A stretch of 64,000 bases of DNA, taken from the NCBI GenBank assembly GCA_037954325.1, contig JBBMNZ010000043.1:1050001-1114000 (forward strand), given 5' to 3'. Below, one piece after another: positions 10,148 through 22,220 of the stretch (position 1 is the first letter of the stretch; the number at the start of each line of letters is the position of its first letter). The translations under genes were made by a program, and so were the position numbers. The DNA comes from Fistularia commersonii (lineage: Eukaryota; Chordata; Actinopteri; Syngnathiformes; Fistulariidae). The notes below the pieces were generated by a model. The model was not told the origin of the DNA and did no database searches. It saw only the letters and a list, made by a program, of their open reading frames with translations.

Positions 10148-11616
10148 AATGACACATTTGAACTGACAACTTTACCTGAAGGGAGAAAAGTAATTGGAGG
10201 AAAATGGGTATTTGCCCTTAAAGAAAATGCTGAAGGAGGACAAATATTTAAGGCCAGATATGTAGCTAAGGGTTACAATCAAACAGAAGCCATAGACTAC
10301 TATGGAACTTTTGCACCGACAGCTAACATTACATCAGTGCGGGCACTAATGCAGATAGCCGTACAAAATAACCTCATTGTCCATCAAATGGATGTTAAGA
10401 CGGCATATTTACATGCTCCTATACATGAGGAGATTTTCTTGGAACAACCAGAAGGGTTTGAAATGATGTCAGAAACAGGAGAGAAACTAGTGTATAGATT
10501 AAAGAAATCTCTTTATGGCCTGAAACAATCAGGAAGAAACTGGTATGAACTCCTTAATGACCATTTAGAACAGGACAACTTTGTGAGAAATCTCTCTGAC
10601 CACTGTGTGTACAGAAAACAGACAGAAAATGGTGACACAATCATTGTAATAATTTGGGTAGATGATTTAATTATTGCAGCAAGCAGCAATGATGCACTCA
10701 GCACATTTAAACAGAACATGAAATTCAAGTTCAACATGAAAGACCTGGGGAAACTATCATATTTTTTGGGCATACAATTTGAACAAAAGGGGGATGAAAT
10801 CAAAATGAACCAGACAAAGTACATCCTAAAAATGCTAGAGAGATTTGGAATGTCAGAATGTAAAGCAAGATCTACTCCAAGTGAGCAAAAATTAGAGGGC
10901 ATCCCTGTAGCTGATGAAAATGAGCAAAGTGAACCTGTCGACCCCAAAGAATATCGTGAGATTGTAGGCAGTCTTATTTATGCCATGACTTGCACCAGAC
11001 CTGATATCAGCTGGATAGTGAGCAAACTATCACAGAATCTGGCAATGGCAAAAGTAAAAAATGTAGTAGCTCCAAAACATGTTCTGAGGTTTTTGAAGGG
11101 GACAGCTGATTATGAACTAAGTTTCAAGACAAATAAGGAGGATTTGAACCTGATAGCTTACAGTGATTCAGACTGGGCATCATCTGTAGAAGACAGACGT
11201 AGCACTACAGGCTACTGTTTCAGTTTAACAAAACAAGGCCCAGCCATTGCATGGAAGTCAAGGAAACAGCCCACAGTGGCCCTGTCAACATGTGAGGCTG
11301 AATACATCGGCTGAGCCACCACCGCACAAGAAAACATGTACCTGTCTCAACTGTTAAACGGTATGGACAACAAAATGTACAGTTGCACAACAATCTACGG
11401 AGACAATCAGGGGGCCATCGCACTGAGTAAGAATCCTGTAAACAGACAAAGGTCAAAACACATTGATGTAAAATATCATTTCATTCGTGAAGCACTCAGT
11501 GAGGGTTAAATAAATCTTATCTATTGTCCATCAGAGGACATGTTGGCAGACATCTTGACAAACTCATGACAAAGGTAACAATAGAAAAATTCAAAAAGTG
11601 GTTCTTTGGAAATTAA
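10148..11616 (+). pseudogene. gag-pol: copia reverse transcriptase and RNase H region
   Basis: Reverse transcriptase copies element RNA to DNA and RNase H removes the RNA strand. RT (RVT_2 type) motifs in order are GKWVFALK, KARYVAKG, VHQMDVKTAYLHA (motif A), LYGLKQSGRNWYELL and IIWVDDLIIAAS. The catalytic pair of the last motif is at 10661-10666; most copia RTs have YVDD, here WVDD. The RNase H part shows SDSDWASS, RRSTTGYCF, ALSTCEAEY, GDNQGAIAL and KHIDVKYHFIRE. Breaks are TGA 11312-11314, TAA 11507-11509 and a frameshift near 11560. The last coding segment (EKFKKWFFGN) ends at TAA 11614-11616, about 40 bp before the 3' LTR. The longest intact piece is 10148-11311. Confidence 0.93.
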
Positions 11617-11648
11617 AATGTCCAAAGTTTTTTTTTGGATGTTGAGAT

Positions 11649-11658
11649 CAAGAGGGGG
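11649..11658 (+). promoter_or_regulatory. Polypurine tract
   Basis: CAAGAGGGGG lies directly before TGTTGAAATAGG, the start of the 3' LTR. This is the expected primer for plus-strand DNA synthesis, and it fixes the left end of the 3' LTR at 11659. Confidence 0.88.
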
Positions 11659-12014
11659 TGTTGAAATAGGTGATCTCATTAGTTTTATTTGAGTTTACAT
11701 TCTAGTATACATATGTTGTATTTGTATCTACTCTCAGGAAATGCATGGCACTTTATGACAAGGTTTGGGACTTGTTTTAGTTTTTCGCGACTGTTCAGCT
11801 AACTTGACGTTAACTTCTACGTCAGTGTTTTTTTTTTGGTATAGCGGTGCTGGCGGGAATTTTTCCCTCACTCTGTACTGTACATGTCCCATGGCTAACC
11901 GATGTTGATTCCCGGAGCTGTGAAGAAGAAAATAAAAGACGATTCAAACAAGGCAAACTTGTGAATTCCTTCCGAAACATGGAAAACGAAGAAGCTGCGA
12001 ACTTAAACGCAACA
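11659..12014 (+). repeat. 3' LTR of copia element
   Basis: It keeps the terminal TG (TGTTG) and ends in CAACA. It carries AATAAA at 11931-11936 and the gag start codon with its first 12 codons, which here run into satellite DNA. Differences from the 5' LTR include G/T in CATATGTKGTA, T/C in AATGYATGG, one C in a T run, C/G in AGCGSTGC and A/G in GCTGCRAAC. Confidence 0.94.
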
Positions 12015-12070
12015 GTTTGGTTGTGGATGCGTTTCGGCTAATGCTATTAGCACAGCTATGATGAGTTAAG

Positions 12071-12102
<32 letters not shown>

Positions 12103-12914
12103 CTGTGTGTGTGTGTGTGTGCGTGTGTGTGAGTGTGAATTTGTTTAGGTGGGGGGGGGGTCGCGGACAGGGAGTACCGGGGCCTCGAGCGGATGAGCTG
12201 AGGAGCGGAGGAGGGCAGAAGCCTGGCCCGTGATTCGCTTATGTCCAGCGGTTCGGGAATTCCAGGGCCCAAAGCGGAGGAGCGATGGAGCTGAGAAGCG
12301 GAGGAGCGGAGGTAATGTTTCTCCTCTCAGAGGCGGGGAAGTTTGGGGGCAGAAGAACCCCTTAGACTGGCTAATGTGAGCATACTCCGGACATAGATCC
12401 CCCGGACGTATGATTGGAGCTCTCGGACCATTGGGCACACACATGTGAATGAGTGGATGAGCTAATGTTTGTTTGGTTGTGGATGCGTTTCGGCTAATGC
12501 TATTAGCACAGCTATGATGAGTTAAGGTGTGTGTATGTGTGTGTGTGTGTGTGTGTGTTTGTGTGTTTTTGTGTGTGTGTGAGTGTGTTTGTGTGTGTAT
12601 GTGTGAGAGTTTGTTTAGGTGGGGGGGGGGAGTACCAGAGCCCATACAGGAGGAGCGGTGGAGCTGAAAAGCGGAGGTAATTTTTCTCCTCTCAGAGGCG
12701 GGGAAGCTTGGGGGCAGAAGAACCCCTTAGACCGGCCAATGTGAGCCTTCTTCGGACATAGATCACCCGGACGTATGACTGGAGCTCCCGTACCTCTAGG
12801 CACACACATATGTGAATGAGTGGATGAGCTAATGTTTGTTTTGTTGTGGATACGTTTTGGCCAATGCTATTAGCACAGCTATGATGAGTTCAGGTGTGTG
12901 TGTGTGTGTTTGTG

Positions 12915-12981
<67 letters not shown>

Positions 12982-13264
12982 ATCTGCGTGTGAGAGTTTG
13001 TTTTGGTGGGTGGGGGGGGGGGGGGTGTTCCCGCGGACAGGGAGTACCAGGGCCTGGAGCGGATGAGGTGAGGAGCGGAGGAGGGCAGAAGCCCGGACCG
13101 TGATTCGCTTATGTTCAGCGGTTCGGGAGTTCCAGGGCCCAAAGCGGAGAAGCGGAGGACAGCAAAAGCCCTGTCCGCAATTCACCTGAGTCTGGCGGAT
13201 CGGTAGTACCTGGTTCCGCAGCGGAGGAGCGGAGGAGCGGAGGAGCGGAGCAAAGCGGAAGACC
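12015..13264 (+). repeat. GT-satellite after the copia insertion
   Basis: The interrupted monomer resumes at GTTTGG, and 12015-12019 is the right target duplication. Anchors lie near 12047, 12506 and 12870. The last monomer is the variant with TTGTTTTGTTGTGGATACG and GAGTTCAGG that also occurs at about 16880, 38645 and 40206. It holds a long (GT)n at about 12920-12978. It ends in GGAGCGGAGCAAAGCGG against the LINE fragment. No gene is seen. Confidence 0.9.
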
Positions 13265-13797
13265 GTCTTAATAACAAGGAAATTACAGATGAGGCTAGAA
13301 TTTCCACAGAAATCTTTAAATTCTATCGCCACCTATACACTTCGACATTGTCAAAAAGCGATTGTGACTCCTTTCCAACAAATATTCCTCAACATATCCC
13401 AAAAATAAACAACAACAAACAATATATGTTTGTTTTGTATATGTTTATATATAATCAACAAAAAATATACAGTTTGATATCTGAGATTCCTTGTGAGTCG
13501 CCAACTTAATTACATGTTGTACTCCCCTTGCAATCTTTTTTTCGTTTTAATTTTTTATTAGTCTATCTATTGATTTAATTATTTCATTTTAATTTCTTTT
13601 TTTGTCTAGCATTGTAAATTTCTCACAAACCGTTAACACTATTAACTTCTGATTCCATACAGAACGAATGTCCTTATGTCCTTTGCTTCCTCATGCCTGG
13701 TTGTTTCATTCACATTCAGTTCTACCTTGCCATGTTTATTTGTACATTTGTATAGTTGTGTGTACTATTTATGTTCAATTCAAAAAAAAAAAAAAAA
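13265..13797 (+). mobile_element. Internally deleted L1-like LINE: ORF2 middle, 3' UTR, poly-A
   Basis: 13265-13430 reads in one frame as RLNNKEITDEARISTEIFKF and on to TSTLSKSDCDSF and IPKINNN. This resembles the stretch between endonuclease and reverse transcriptase of L1/Tx1-clade ORF2. It then passes, without any RT, to the AT-rich 3' UTR also seen after the LINE copies at 14357 and 36111. It ends in a 16-A tail (13782-13797). The RT and C-terminal parts are missing, so there is an internal deletion of most of ORF2. A second copy with the same structure is at 39415. The clade call rests on motif recall only. Confidence 0.72.
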
Positions 13798-13933
13798 GAA
13801 TGAGAGGCTGAGAAAATCTCCATGTCTCTCTCCCCCCCCCCCCTTAATGCCGCCCCCCCCCCCTTCCTCACGGCGGCCGACGCAACGCGATTCTCGCCGT
13901 TGTTGTGGAAGTAGGGTAAAGGATTCCCCGCGT
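13798..13933. other. C-rich unique stretch
   Basis: After the LINE poly-A tail come two C runs (about 13831-13863) and a CpG-rich piece (CGGCGGCCGACGC). No gene, and no match to the monomers elsewhere in the window. Confidence 0.6.
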
Positions 13934-14252
13934 CGGTGCGAGCGATGCGTTTCAAGGCGTATTGCATGTGTGTATGGGGGGGGGGGGGTCTACAGGACAC
14001 CGCAGACCGGCAATGGTGCACCTTCTCCGGACATCGATCACCGAAACGTCGGCGTGGAGCTCCCGGAGCAGCCGGCGTGTACATGTGAATGAATGGAGGA
14101 GCTAATGTGTGTGGGGTGGTGGTGGTGGTGGGGGGGGGGGGGGGGGGCGTTTCGGCTAATGCTATCAGCACAGCTATGATTATCCCCAGAACGTTGAGAA
14201 CGAGCTCCCGGAACTCCAGACATGCGTATATAAAAGAGTGGAATTAAGGTGT

Positions 14253-14333
<81 letters not shown>

Positions 14334-14356
14334 TGTGTGTGTGTGTGTGTATGTGT
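13934..14356 (+). repeat. TATA-bearing satellite variant upstream of LINE copy 1
   Basis: A divergent GT-satellite monomer starting CGGTGCGAGCGATGCG. It has a GGTGGTGGTGG plus 18-G run (14130-14147), GCTAATGCTATCAGC, then a piece found only in this variant, TATATAAAAG (14227-14236), and a (GT)n tract of about 110 bp that runs flush into the LINE. Copies with the same order are at 35672-36110 and 63349-63734. Confidence 0.85.
14227..14236 (+). promoter_or_regulatory. TATA-like motif
   Basis: TATATAAAAG lies about 20-30 bp upstream of the (GT)n tract and on the same strand as the LINE. The motif and spacing are identical in the three copies (also 35979 and 63641). Promoter activity is only inferred. 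Confidence 0.35.
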
Positions 14357-15505
14357 GGGACAGAAATAATGTCGGGGACAGAAATTGTTATTAGCCTGCT
14401 GGCAGATGACACAACCTTAGTTTTGAAAAATGAACATCAAGTCCCAATAAGCGTTGAAAAAATTAAAACATTCTACAAGGCTTCAGGATTGTCATTAAAC
14501 TTAAAGAAATGCAAACTTCTTGAGCTGCATGACTCACCACTAAAGGAAATCAGCAATGTTCCTATCAAATCAGAAATAAAATACTTGAGCATTTTCCTAT
14601 CTAAGGACCAAAAGTTAAATCAGTCCAGGAACATTGAATCTAAACTGAATCAAAGTAAAACTAAATTGAATATATGGCTCCAAAGAGATTTATCAATATT
14701 AGGCCCGATATATTTGACTAAAATGGAATGTTTATCCAGATGTATATACCCAGTGTATTCCAATGCTGCTCCAAATCAACTCATAAAATCTATTAACCAA
14801 ATAAATTTCAACTTTATCTGGAGGAACAAACCACACCATCTAAAAAAATCACATATGGGGAAAGAAACAAGTGACGGAGGGCTGAAAGTGATAGAGTTGG
14901 ACTGCCTGAATGGGACATTGAAGGTGAACTGGTTGAAATCCTGGATCAAACATCATCATTTTTTCTGGTATTGTACTCCAAACTACTTATTCAACATAGT
15001 CGGCAGCCTAAGTCTTCTACTTATCTCTGACTTGGATATCAACAAGATTCCTGTCCAATTTTCAGAGTTCCATAAACAAATACTATTATACTGGAAAATG
15101 ATATATGTACACAATTTCTCACCACACAGTACAATAATTTGGAACAATCGATATGTACTGCATGGCAACAAACCTCTGTTTTACAAGGAATGCTTTGAGA
15201 AAGGTATATGGTCAATAATTGACTTGATGGATGACAATGGCAGTCGTCTAGACTATGAACAGTTCTGTACTACACACAGATTTAAGCCTCCCATATTAGA
15301 GTTGATAAAGTTACGAAACGCACTGCCTCGACAATTTGTATTCCTGACCAAAAATATAATGACGCACCAAACCGTACAACCACAGTTACCCCGACTATCA
15401 CTCCAGGGAATCTCAATTCCGGACAGAAAGTGCACCAACTCCTTTATTAGGACATGTTTCACAGGAAACTTATTCCCTGGACGTCAAAACAAAAATAATA
15501 TTTGA
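14357..15505 (+). pseudogene. LINE ORF2 C-terminal half (RT end and beyond), copy 1
   Basis: ORF2 of such elements encodes an endonuclease plus reverse transcriptase. Only the part from the RT catalytic loop is present: LLADDTTLVL holds the Asp-Asp pair at 14404-14409, where most families have YADD or FADD. KASGLSLNLKKCKLL follows, then the conserved post-RT region (KMECLSRCIYPVYSNAAP, FNFIWRNKPHH, GGLKVIELDCLNGTLKVNWLKSWI). The frame is open for about 380 codons and ends at TGA 15503-15505. Coding similarity then goes on in other frames. The N-terminal codons of the open frame (Cys-Val) are just the GT tract. The family call is from motif recall. Confidence 0.78.
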
Positions 15506-15599
15506 AATGAATTTGATAAGGAATCGATTGCCACGCTGCGAACTATGTATCTGACTCTACCCATACCCCCCAAGGCACAAAGAAACCCACTTCTAAATT

Positions 15600-15902
15600 A
15601 TGAATGACATCTACCCATCTAAGGAATTATTGAGGGTACGCTTTACTTTTGAAGATAATATTTGTACATTTTGTGAAGACAACATTGAAACCACTGACCA
15701 TATATTTTTTCTCATTCTCATTCCATCATCACCAGTTTCCCTCTCAAAAGATGATATCACATTTGGTTTACTTATAAGCAACATAACAGATGAACTCCGT
15801 GTCAATGTTCTTTTAGGCCTGGCCAAGTTCTTCATTCACAAAAACAGAATGCAAAAATGCTCCCCAAATTTTAATTTCTTCATAAACGATTTTGAATTAT
15901 AA
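15600..15902 (+). pseudogene. LINE ORF2 C-terminal zinc-finger segment, copy 1
   Basis: 100 codons beginning MNDIYPSKELLRVRF, with CTFCEDNIETTDHIFF, the CX2C...H arrangement typical of the C-terminus of L1-type ORF2. It is in a different frame from the RT part, so at least one frameshift lies in 15490-15600. The equivalent copy is 37354-37656. Confidence 0.72.
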
Positions 15903-16508
15903 AAAAAAATCCTTAAAGCTTATGGAAAAATCCAAAAACTAAAAAATATACAGTTACCCATGTCTGAGATTCCTTTTTTTTTGAAAAAAAAAAAAACAAA
16001 AAACAAAAAAAAAACTTAATTACATGTTATATTCCCCTTGCAATTTTTTTTCGTTTTAATTTTTTATTTGTCTATCTATTGATTTAATTATTTCCTTTTA
16101 ATTTCTTTTTTTGTCTAGCACTGTAAATTTCTCACAAACCGTTAACACTATTAACTTCTGATTACATACAGAACAAATGTCCTTATGTCCGTTGCTTCCT
16201 CATCCCTGGTTGTTTCATTGACATTCAGTTCTACCTTGCCATGTTTATTTGTACATTTGTATATTTGTGTGTACTATTTATGTTCAATTAAAAACAGTTT
16301 GATGTCTGAGATTCCTTGTGAACGGCCAACTTAATTACATGTTATATTCCCCTTACAATTTTTTTTTTTAGTTTTTAATTTTATTTTTCTATCTATTTAT
16401 TTAATTATTTCCTTTTAATTTTCTTTTTTGTCTAGGATTAAAAAATTCTCGCGAACCGTTAACACTATTAACTTCTGATTACATACAGAACGAATGCCCT
16501 TATGTCTC

Positions 16509-16624
16509 CCGTCCCCCCCGCTTTTTCCGTACGGTGGCAGACACTGAGATCGAAAGCAAATGGGTGTCATTGTAATGCAGTAACAGGGTGATAACAGCCG
16601 TGTTTGAAGTGTGTAGGGGCTTAT
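16509..16624. other. Short spacer shared by macro-units
   Basis: TCCCGTCCCCCCCGC followed by about 100 bp (GGTGGCAGACACTGAGATC, GGTGATAACAGCCGTG). The same spacer occurs at 38249-38383 and 39829-39948. No gene and no known element recognised. Confidence 0.7.
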
Positions 16625-17629
<1,005 letters not shown>

Positions 17630-20600
17630 GAGAGGAGGAGCGGAGGAGCGGAGGAGCGGGGGAGCGGAGGAGCGGAGGAGCGGAGGAGCGGAGGAGCGGA
17701 GGAGCGGAGGAGAGCGGAAGCCCGGCCAACAATTCGCCTGAGTCCCGCGGAGAGGGGGTACCAGGGCCTGGAGCCTGATTCGCTTATGTCCAGCAGTTCA
17801 GGAGTACCAGGGTCAGGAGCGGAGGAGCGGAGGAGCGGATGAGCAGAAGAACGTTTAAGCGGTGGATCGGAGGAGCGGATGAGCGGAGGAGAGTGGAATC
17901 CGGCCGACATCTCGCCTGAGTCCCGCGGAAAGGGAGTCCCAGGGCCTGGAGCCTGATTCGCTTATGGCAAGCAGTTCAGGAGAACCGGGCCCAGAGCGGA
18001 GGAGCGGAGGAGCGGAGGAGCGGAGGAGCGGAGGAGCGGAGGAGCGGAGGAGCGGAGGAGCGGAGGAGAGCGGAAGCCCGGCCAACAATTCGCCTAAGTC
18101 CCGCGGAGAGGGAGTACCAGGGCCTGGAGCCTGATTCGCCATGTCCAGCAGTTCAGGAGTACCAGGGCCGGAGCGGAGGAGCGGAGGAGCAGAGGAGCGG
18201 AGGAGCGGAGGAGCGGAGGAGCGGAGGAGCGGAGGAGCGGAGGAGCGGATAAGCGGATGAGCTGAGGAGAGCGGAAGCCCGGTCGGCAATTCGCCTTAGT
18301 CCCGCGGAGAGGGAGTACCAGGTCCTGGAGCCTGATTCGCTTATGTCCAGCAGTTCAGGAGTACTAGGGCCAGGAGCGGAGGAGCGGAGGAGCGGATGAG
18401 CAAAATAACGTTTAAGCGGTGGAGCGGAGGAGCGGATGAGCGGAGGAGAGCGGAATCCGGCCGACAATTCGCCTGAGTCCCGCGGAAAGGGAGTACCAGG
18501 GCCAGAAGCGTGATTTAATGATGTTCAGCAATTCAGGAGTACCAGGCCGAGGTGCGGAGGAGCGGAGGGGCGGATGAGTGGAGGAGCGGAGGTGGGGAGG
18601 AGAGCGGAAGACCGGCCCACATTTCGCCTGAGTCCCGCGGATTGGGAGTACCAGGGCCTGGAGCCTGATTCGCTTATGGCAAGCAGTTCAGGAGTACCAG
18701 GGCCCAGAGCGGCGGAGCGGAGGAGCGGAGGAGCGGAGGAGCGGAGGAGCGGAGGAGCGGAGGAGCGGAGGAGCGGAGGAGCGGAGGAGCGGAGGAGCGG
18801 AGGGGCGGATGAGTGGAGGAGTGGAGGTGCGGAGGAGAGCGGAAGCCCGGCCCACATTTCGCCTGAGTCCCGCGGATTGGGAGTACCAGGGCCTGGAGCC
18901 TGATTCGCTTATGGCAAGCAGTTCAGGAGTACCAGGGCCCAGAGCGGAGGAGCAGAGGAGCGGAGGAGCGGAGGAGCGGAGGAGCGGAGGAGCGGAGGAG
19001 CGGAGGAGCGGAGGAGCGGAGGAGCGGAGGAGCGGAGGAGAGCGGAAGCCCGGCCGACAATTCGCCTTAGTCCAGCGGAGAGGGAGTACCAGAACCTGGA
19101 GCCTGATTCGCTTATGTCCAGCAGTTAGGGGGAGTACCAGGGCCAGGAGCGGAGGAGCGGAGGAGCGGATGAGCAGAAGAACGTTTAAGCGGTGGAGCGG
19201 AGGGGCGGACGAGCGGAGGAGAGCGGAATCCGGCCGACATCTCGCCTGAGTCCCGCGGAAAGGGAGTACCAGGGCCTGGAGCCTGATTCGCTTATGGCAA
19301 GCAGTTCAGGAGAACCGGGCCCAGAGCGGAGGAGCGGAGGAGCGGAGGAGCGGAGGAGAGCGGAAGCCCGTCCAACAATTCGCCTAAGTCCCGCGGAGAG
19401 GGAGTACCAGGGCCAGGAGCCTGATTCGCTATGTCCAGCAGTTCAGGAGTACCAGGGCCGGAGCGGAGAAACGGAGGAGCGGAGGAGCGGAGGAGCGGAG
19501 GAGCGGATAAGCGGATGAGCTGAGGAGAGCGGAAGCCCGGTCGGCAATTTGCCTGAGTCCCGCGGAGAGGGAGTACCAGGTCCTGGAACCTGATTCGCTT
19601 ATGTCCAGCAGTTCAGGAGTACCAGGGCCAGGAGCGGAGGAGCGGAGGAGCGGATGAGCAGAAGAACGTTTAAGCGGTGGAGCGGCGGAGCGGATGAGCG
19701 GAGGAGAGCGGAATCCGGCCGACAATTCGCCTGAGTCCCGCGGAAAGGGAGTACCAGGGCCAGAAGCGTGATTTAATGATGTTCAGCAATTCAGGAGTAC
19801 CAGGCCGAGGTGCGGAGGAGCGGAGGAGCGGAGGGGCGGATGAGTGGAGGAGCGGAGGTGGGGAGGAGAGCGGAAGACCGGCCCACATTTCGCCTGAGTC
19901 CCGCGGATTGGGAGTACCAGGGCCTGGAGCCTGATTCGCTTATGGCAAGCAGTTCAGGAGTACCAGGGCCCAGAGCGGCGGAGCGGAGGAGCGGAGGAGC
20001 GGAGGAGCGGAGGAGCGGAGGAGCGGAGGAGCGGAGGAGCGGAGGGGCGGATGAGTGGAGGAGTGGAGGTGCGGAGGAGAGCGGAAGCCCGGCCCACATT
20101 TCGCCTGAGTCCCGCGGATTGGGAGTACCAGGGCCTGGAGCCTGATTCGCTTATGGCAAGCAGTTCAGGAGTACCAGGGCCCAGAGCGGAGGAGCAGAGG
20201 AGCGGAGGAGCGGAGGAGCGGAGGAGCGGAGGAGCGGAGGAGCGGAAGAGCGGAAGAGCGGAGGAGAGCGGAAGCCCGGCCGACAATTCGCCTTAGTCCA
20301 GCGGAGAGGGAGTACCAGAACCTGGAGCCTGATTCGCTTATGTCCAGCAGTTAGGGGGAGTACCAGGGCCAGGAGCGGAGGAGCGGAGGAGCAGATGAGC
20401 AGAAGATCGTTTAAGCGGTGGAGCGGCGGAGCGGATGAGCGGAGGAGAGCGGAATCCGGCCGACATCTCGCCTGAGTCCCGCAGAAAGGGAGTACCAGGG
20501 CCTGGAGCCTGATTCGCTTATGGCAAGCAGTTCAGGAGAACCGGACCCAGAGCGGAGGAGCGGAGGAGCGGAGGAGCGGAGGAGAGCGGAAGCCCGTCCA

Positions 20601-22220
20601 ACAATTCGCCTAAGTCCCGCGGAGAGGGAGTACCAGGGCCAGGAGCCTGATTCGCTATGTCCAGCAGTTCAGGAGTACCAGGGCCGGAGCGGAGAAACGG
20701 AGGAGCGGAGGAGCGGAGGAGCGGAGGAGCGGATAAGCGGATGAGCTGAGGAGAGCGGAAGCCCGGCCGGCAATTTGCCTGAGTCCCGCGGAGAGGGAGT
20801 ACCAGGTCCTGGAACCTGATTCGCTTATGTCCAGCAGTTCAGGAGTACCAGGGCCAGGAGCGGAGGAGCGGAGGAGCAGATGAGCAGAAGAACGTTTAAG
20901 CGGTGGAGCGGCGGAGCGGATGAGCGGAGGAGAGCGGAATCCGGCCGACATCTCGCCTGAGTCCCGCGGAAAGGGAGTACCAGGGCCTGGAGCCTGATTC
21001 GCTTATGGCAAGCAGTTCAGGAGAACCGGGCCCAGGAGCGGAGGAGCGGAGGAGCGGAGGAGAGCGGAAGCCCGGCCAACAATTCGCCTAAGTCCCACGG
21101 AGAGGGAGTACCAGGGCCAGGAGCCTGATTCGCTATGTCCAGCAGTTCAGGAGTACCAGGGCCGGAGCGGAGGAACGGAGGAGCGCAGGAGCGGAGGAGC
21201 GGAGGAGCGGAGGAGCGGAGGAGCGGATGAGCTGAGGTGAGCGGAAGCCCGGTCGGCAATTCGCCTGAGTCCCGCGGAGAGGGAGTACCAAGTCCTGGAG
21301 CCTGATTCGCTTATGTCCAGCAGTTCAAGAGTACCAGGGCCAGGAGCGGAGGAGCGGAGGAGCGGATGAGCAAAATAACGTTTAAGCGGTGGAGCGGAGG
21401 AGCGGATGAGCGGAGGAGAGCGGAATCCGGCCGACAATTCGCCTGAGTCCAGCGGAGAGGGAGTACCAGGGCCAGAAGCGTGATTTATTGATGTTCAGCA
21501 ATTCAGGAGTACCAGGCCCAGGTGCGGAGGAGCGGAGGGGCGGATGAGTGGAGGAGCGGATGTGGGGAGGAAAGCGGAAGACCGGCCCACATTTCGCCTG
21601 AGTCCCGCGGATTGGGAGTACCAGGGCCTGGAGCCTGATTCGCTTATGGCAAGGAGTTCAGGAGTACCAGGGCCCAGAGCGGCGGAGCGGAGGAGCGGAG
21701 GGGCGGATGAGCGGAGGAGTGGAGGTGCGGAGGAGAGCGGAAGCCCGGCCCACATTTCGCCTGAGTCCCGCGGATTGGGAGTACCAGGGCCTGGAGCCTG
21801 ATTCGCTTATGGCAAGCAGTTCAGGAGTACCAGGGCCTAGAGCGGCGGAGCGGAGGAGCGGAGGAGCGGAGAAGCGGAGGAGAGCGGAAGCCCGGCCGAC
21901 AATTCGCCTTAGTCCCGCGGAGAGGGAGTACCAGGGCCTGGAGCCTGATTCGCTTATGTCCAGCAGTTCAGGAGTACCAGGGCCGGAGCGGTGGAGCGGA
22001 GGAGCGGAGGAGCGGAGGAGCGGAGGAGCGGAGGAGCGGAGGAGCGGAGGAGCGGATGAGCGGATGAGCGGATGAGCGGATGAGCTGAGGAGAGCGGAAG
22101 CCCGGCCGGCAATTCGCCTGAGTCCCACGGAGAAGGAGTACCAGGGCCTAGAACCTGAGTCGCTTATGTCCAGCAGTTCAGGAGTACCAGGGCCAGGAGC
22201 GGAGGAGCGGAGGAGCGCAG

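Larger units (their letters stand above)
7190..12014 (+). mobile_element. Ty1/copia LTR retrotransposon, nearly full length, inactive
   Basis: A 4.8-kb element with two 356-bp LTRs, a copia-type primer binding site, a polypurine tract and a single gag-pol frame. Domain order is Gag, protease, integrase, reverse transcriptase, RNase H. Integrase upstream of reverse transcriptase separates Ty1/copia from Gypsy and retroviral elements. It lies in a GT-satellite monomer, whose sequence breaks after AATGTTT and resumes at GTTTGGTTGTGG. Gag-pol carries six in-frame stops and two frameshifts, so the copy cannot make the full polyprotein. A hand alignment of the LTRs gives about seven substitutions and two indels in 356 bp (about 2%), a moderately recent insertion. 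No copy is visible at equivalent places in the other macro-units. Confidence 0.95.
14357..16508 (+). mobile_element. 5'-truncated L1/Tx1-like LINE, copy 1
   Basis: The fragment starts inside the reverse transcriptase, directly after the GT tract, and keeps RT motif C, the ORF2 C-terminal part, a zinc-finger-like end and the AT-rich 3' UTR. In the 3' UTR a segment of about 340 bp is present twice (15961 and 16303 onward), and the second copy stops at CTTATGTC. Copies with the same left end are at 36111 and 63735. The left end therefore predates duplication of the macro-unit, and the copies are segmental duplicates rather than separate insertions. Confidence 0.85.

Noticed and set aside
7190..12014. 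Endogenous retrovirus or Gypsy element
   Set aside because: Integrase lies before reverse transcriptase, RT has copia-type motifs, the primer site is copia-like and there is no env.
14249..14356. Cys-Val repeat N-terminus joined to the LINE reverse transcriptase
   Set aside because: The (GT)n tract is open in every frame and merely fuses to the LINE remnant; no evidence for a real fusion protein.
18060..18120. CENP-B-box-like motif ATTCGCCTRAGTCCCG in octamer linkers
   Set aside because: By my count seven of the nine core bases of NTTCGNNNNANNCGGGN fit; CGGG is CCCG here. Not enough to call a binding site.
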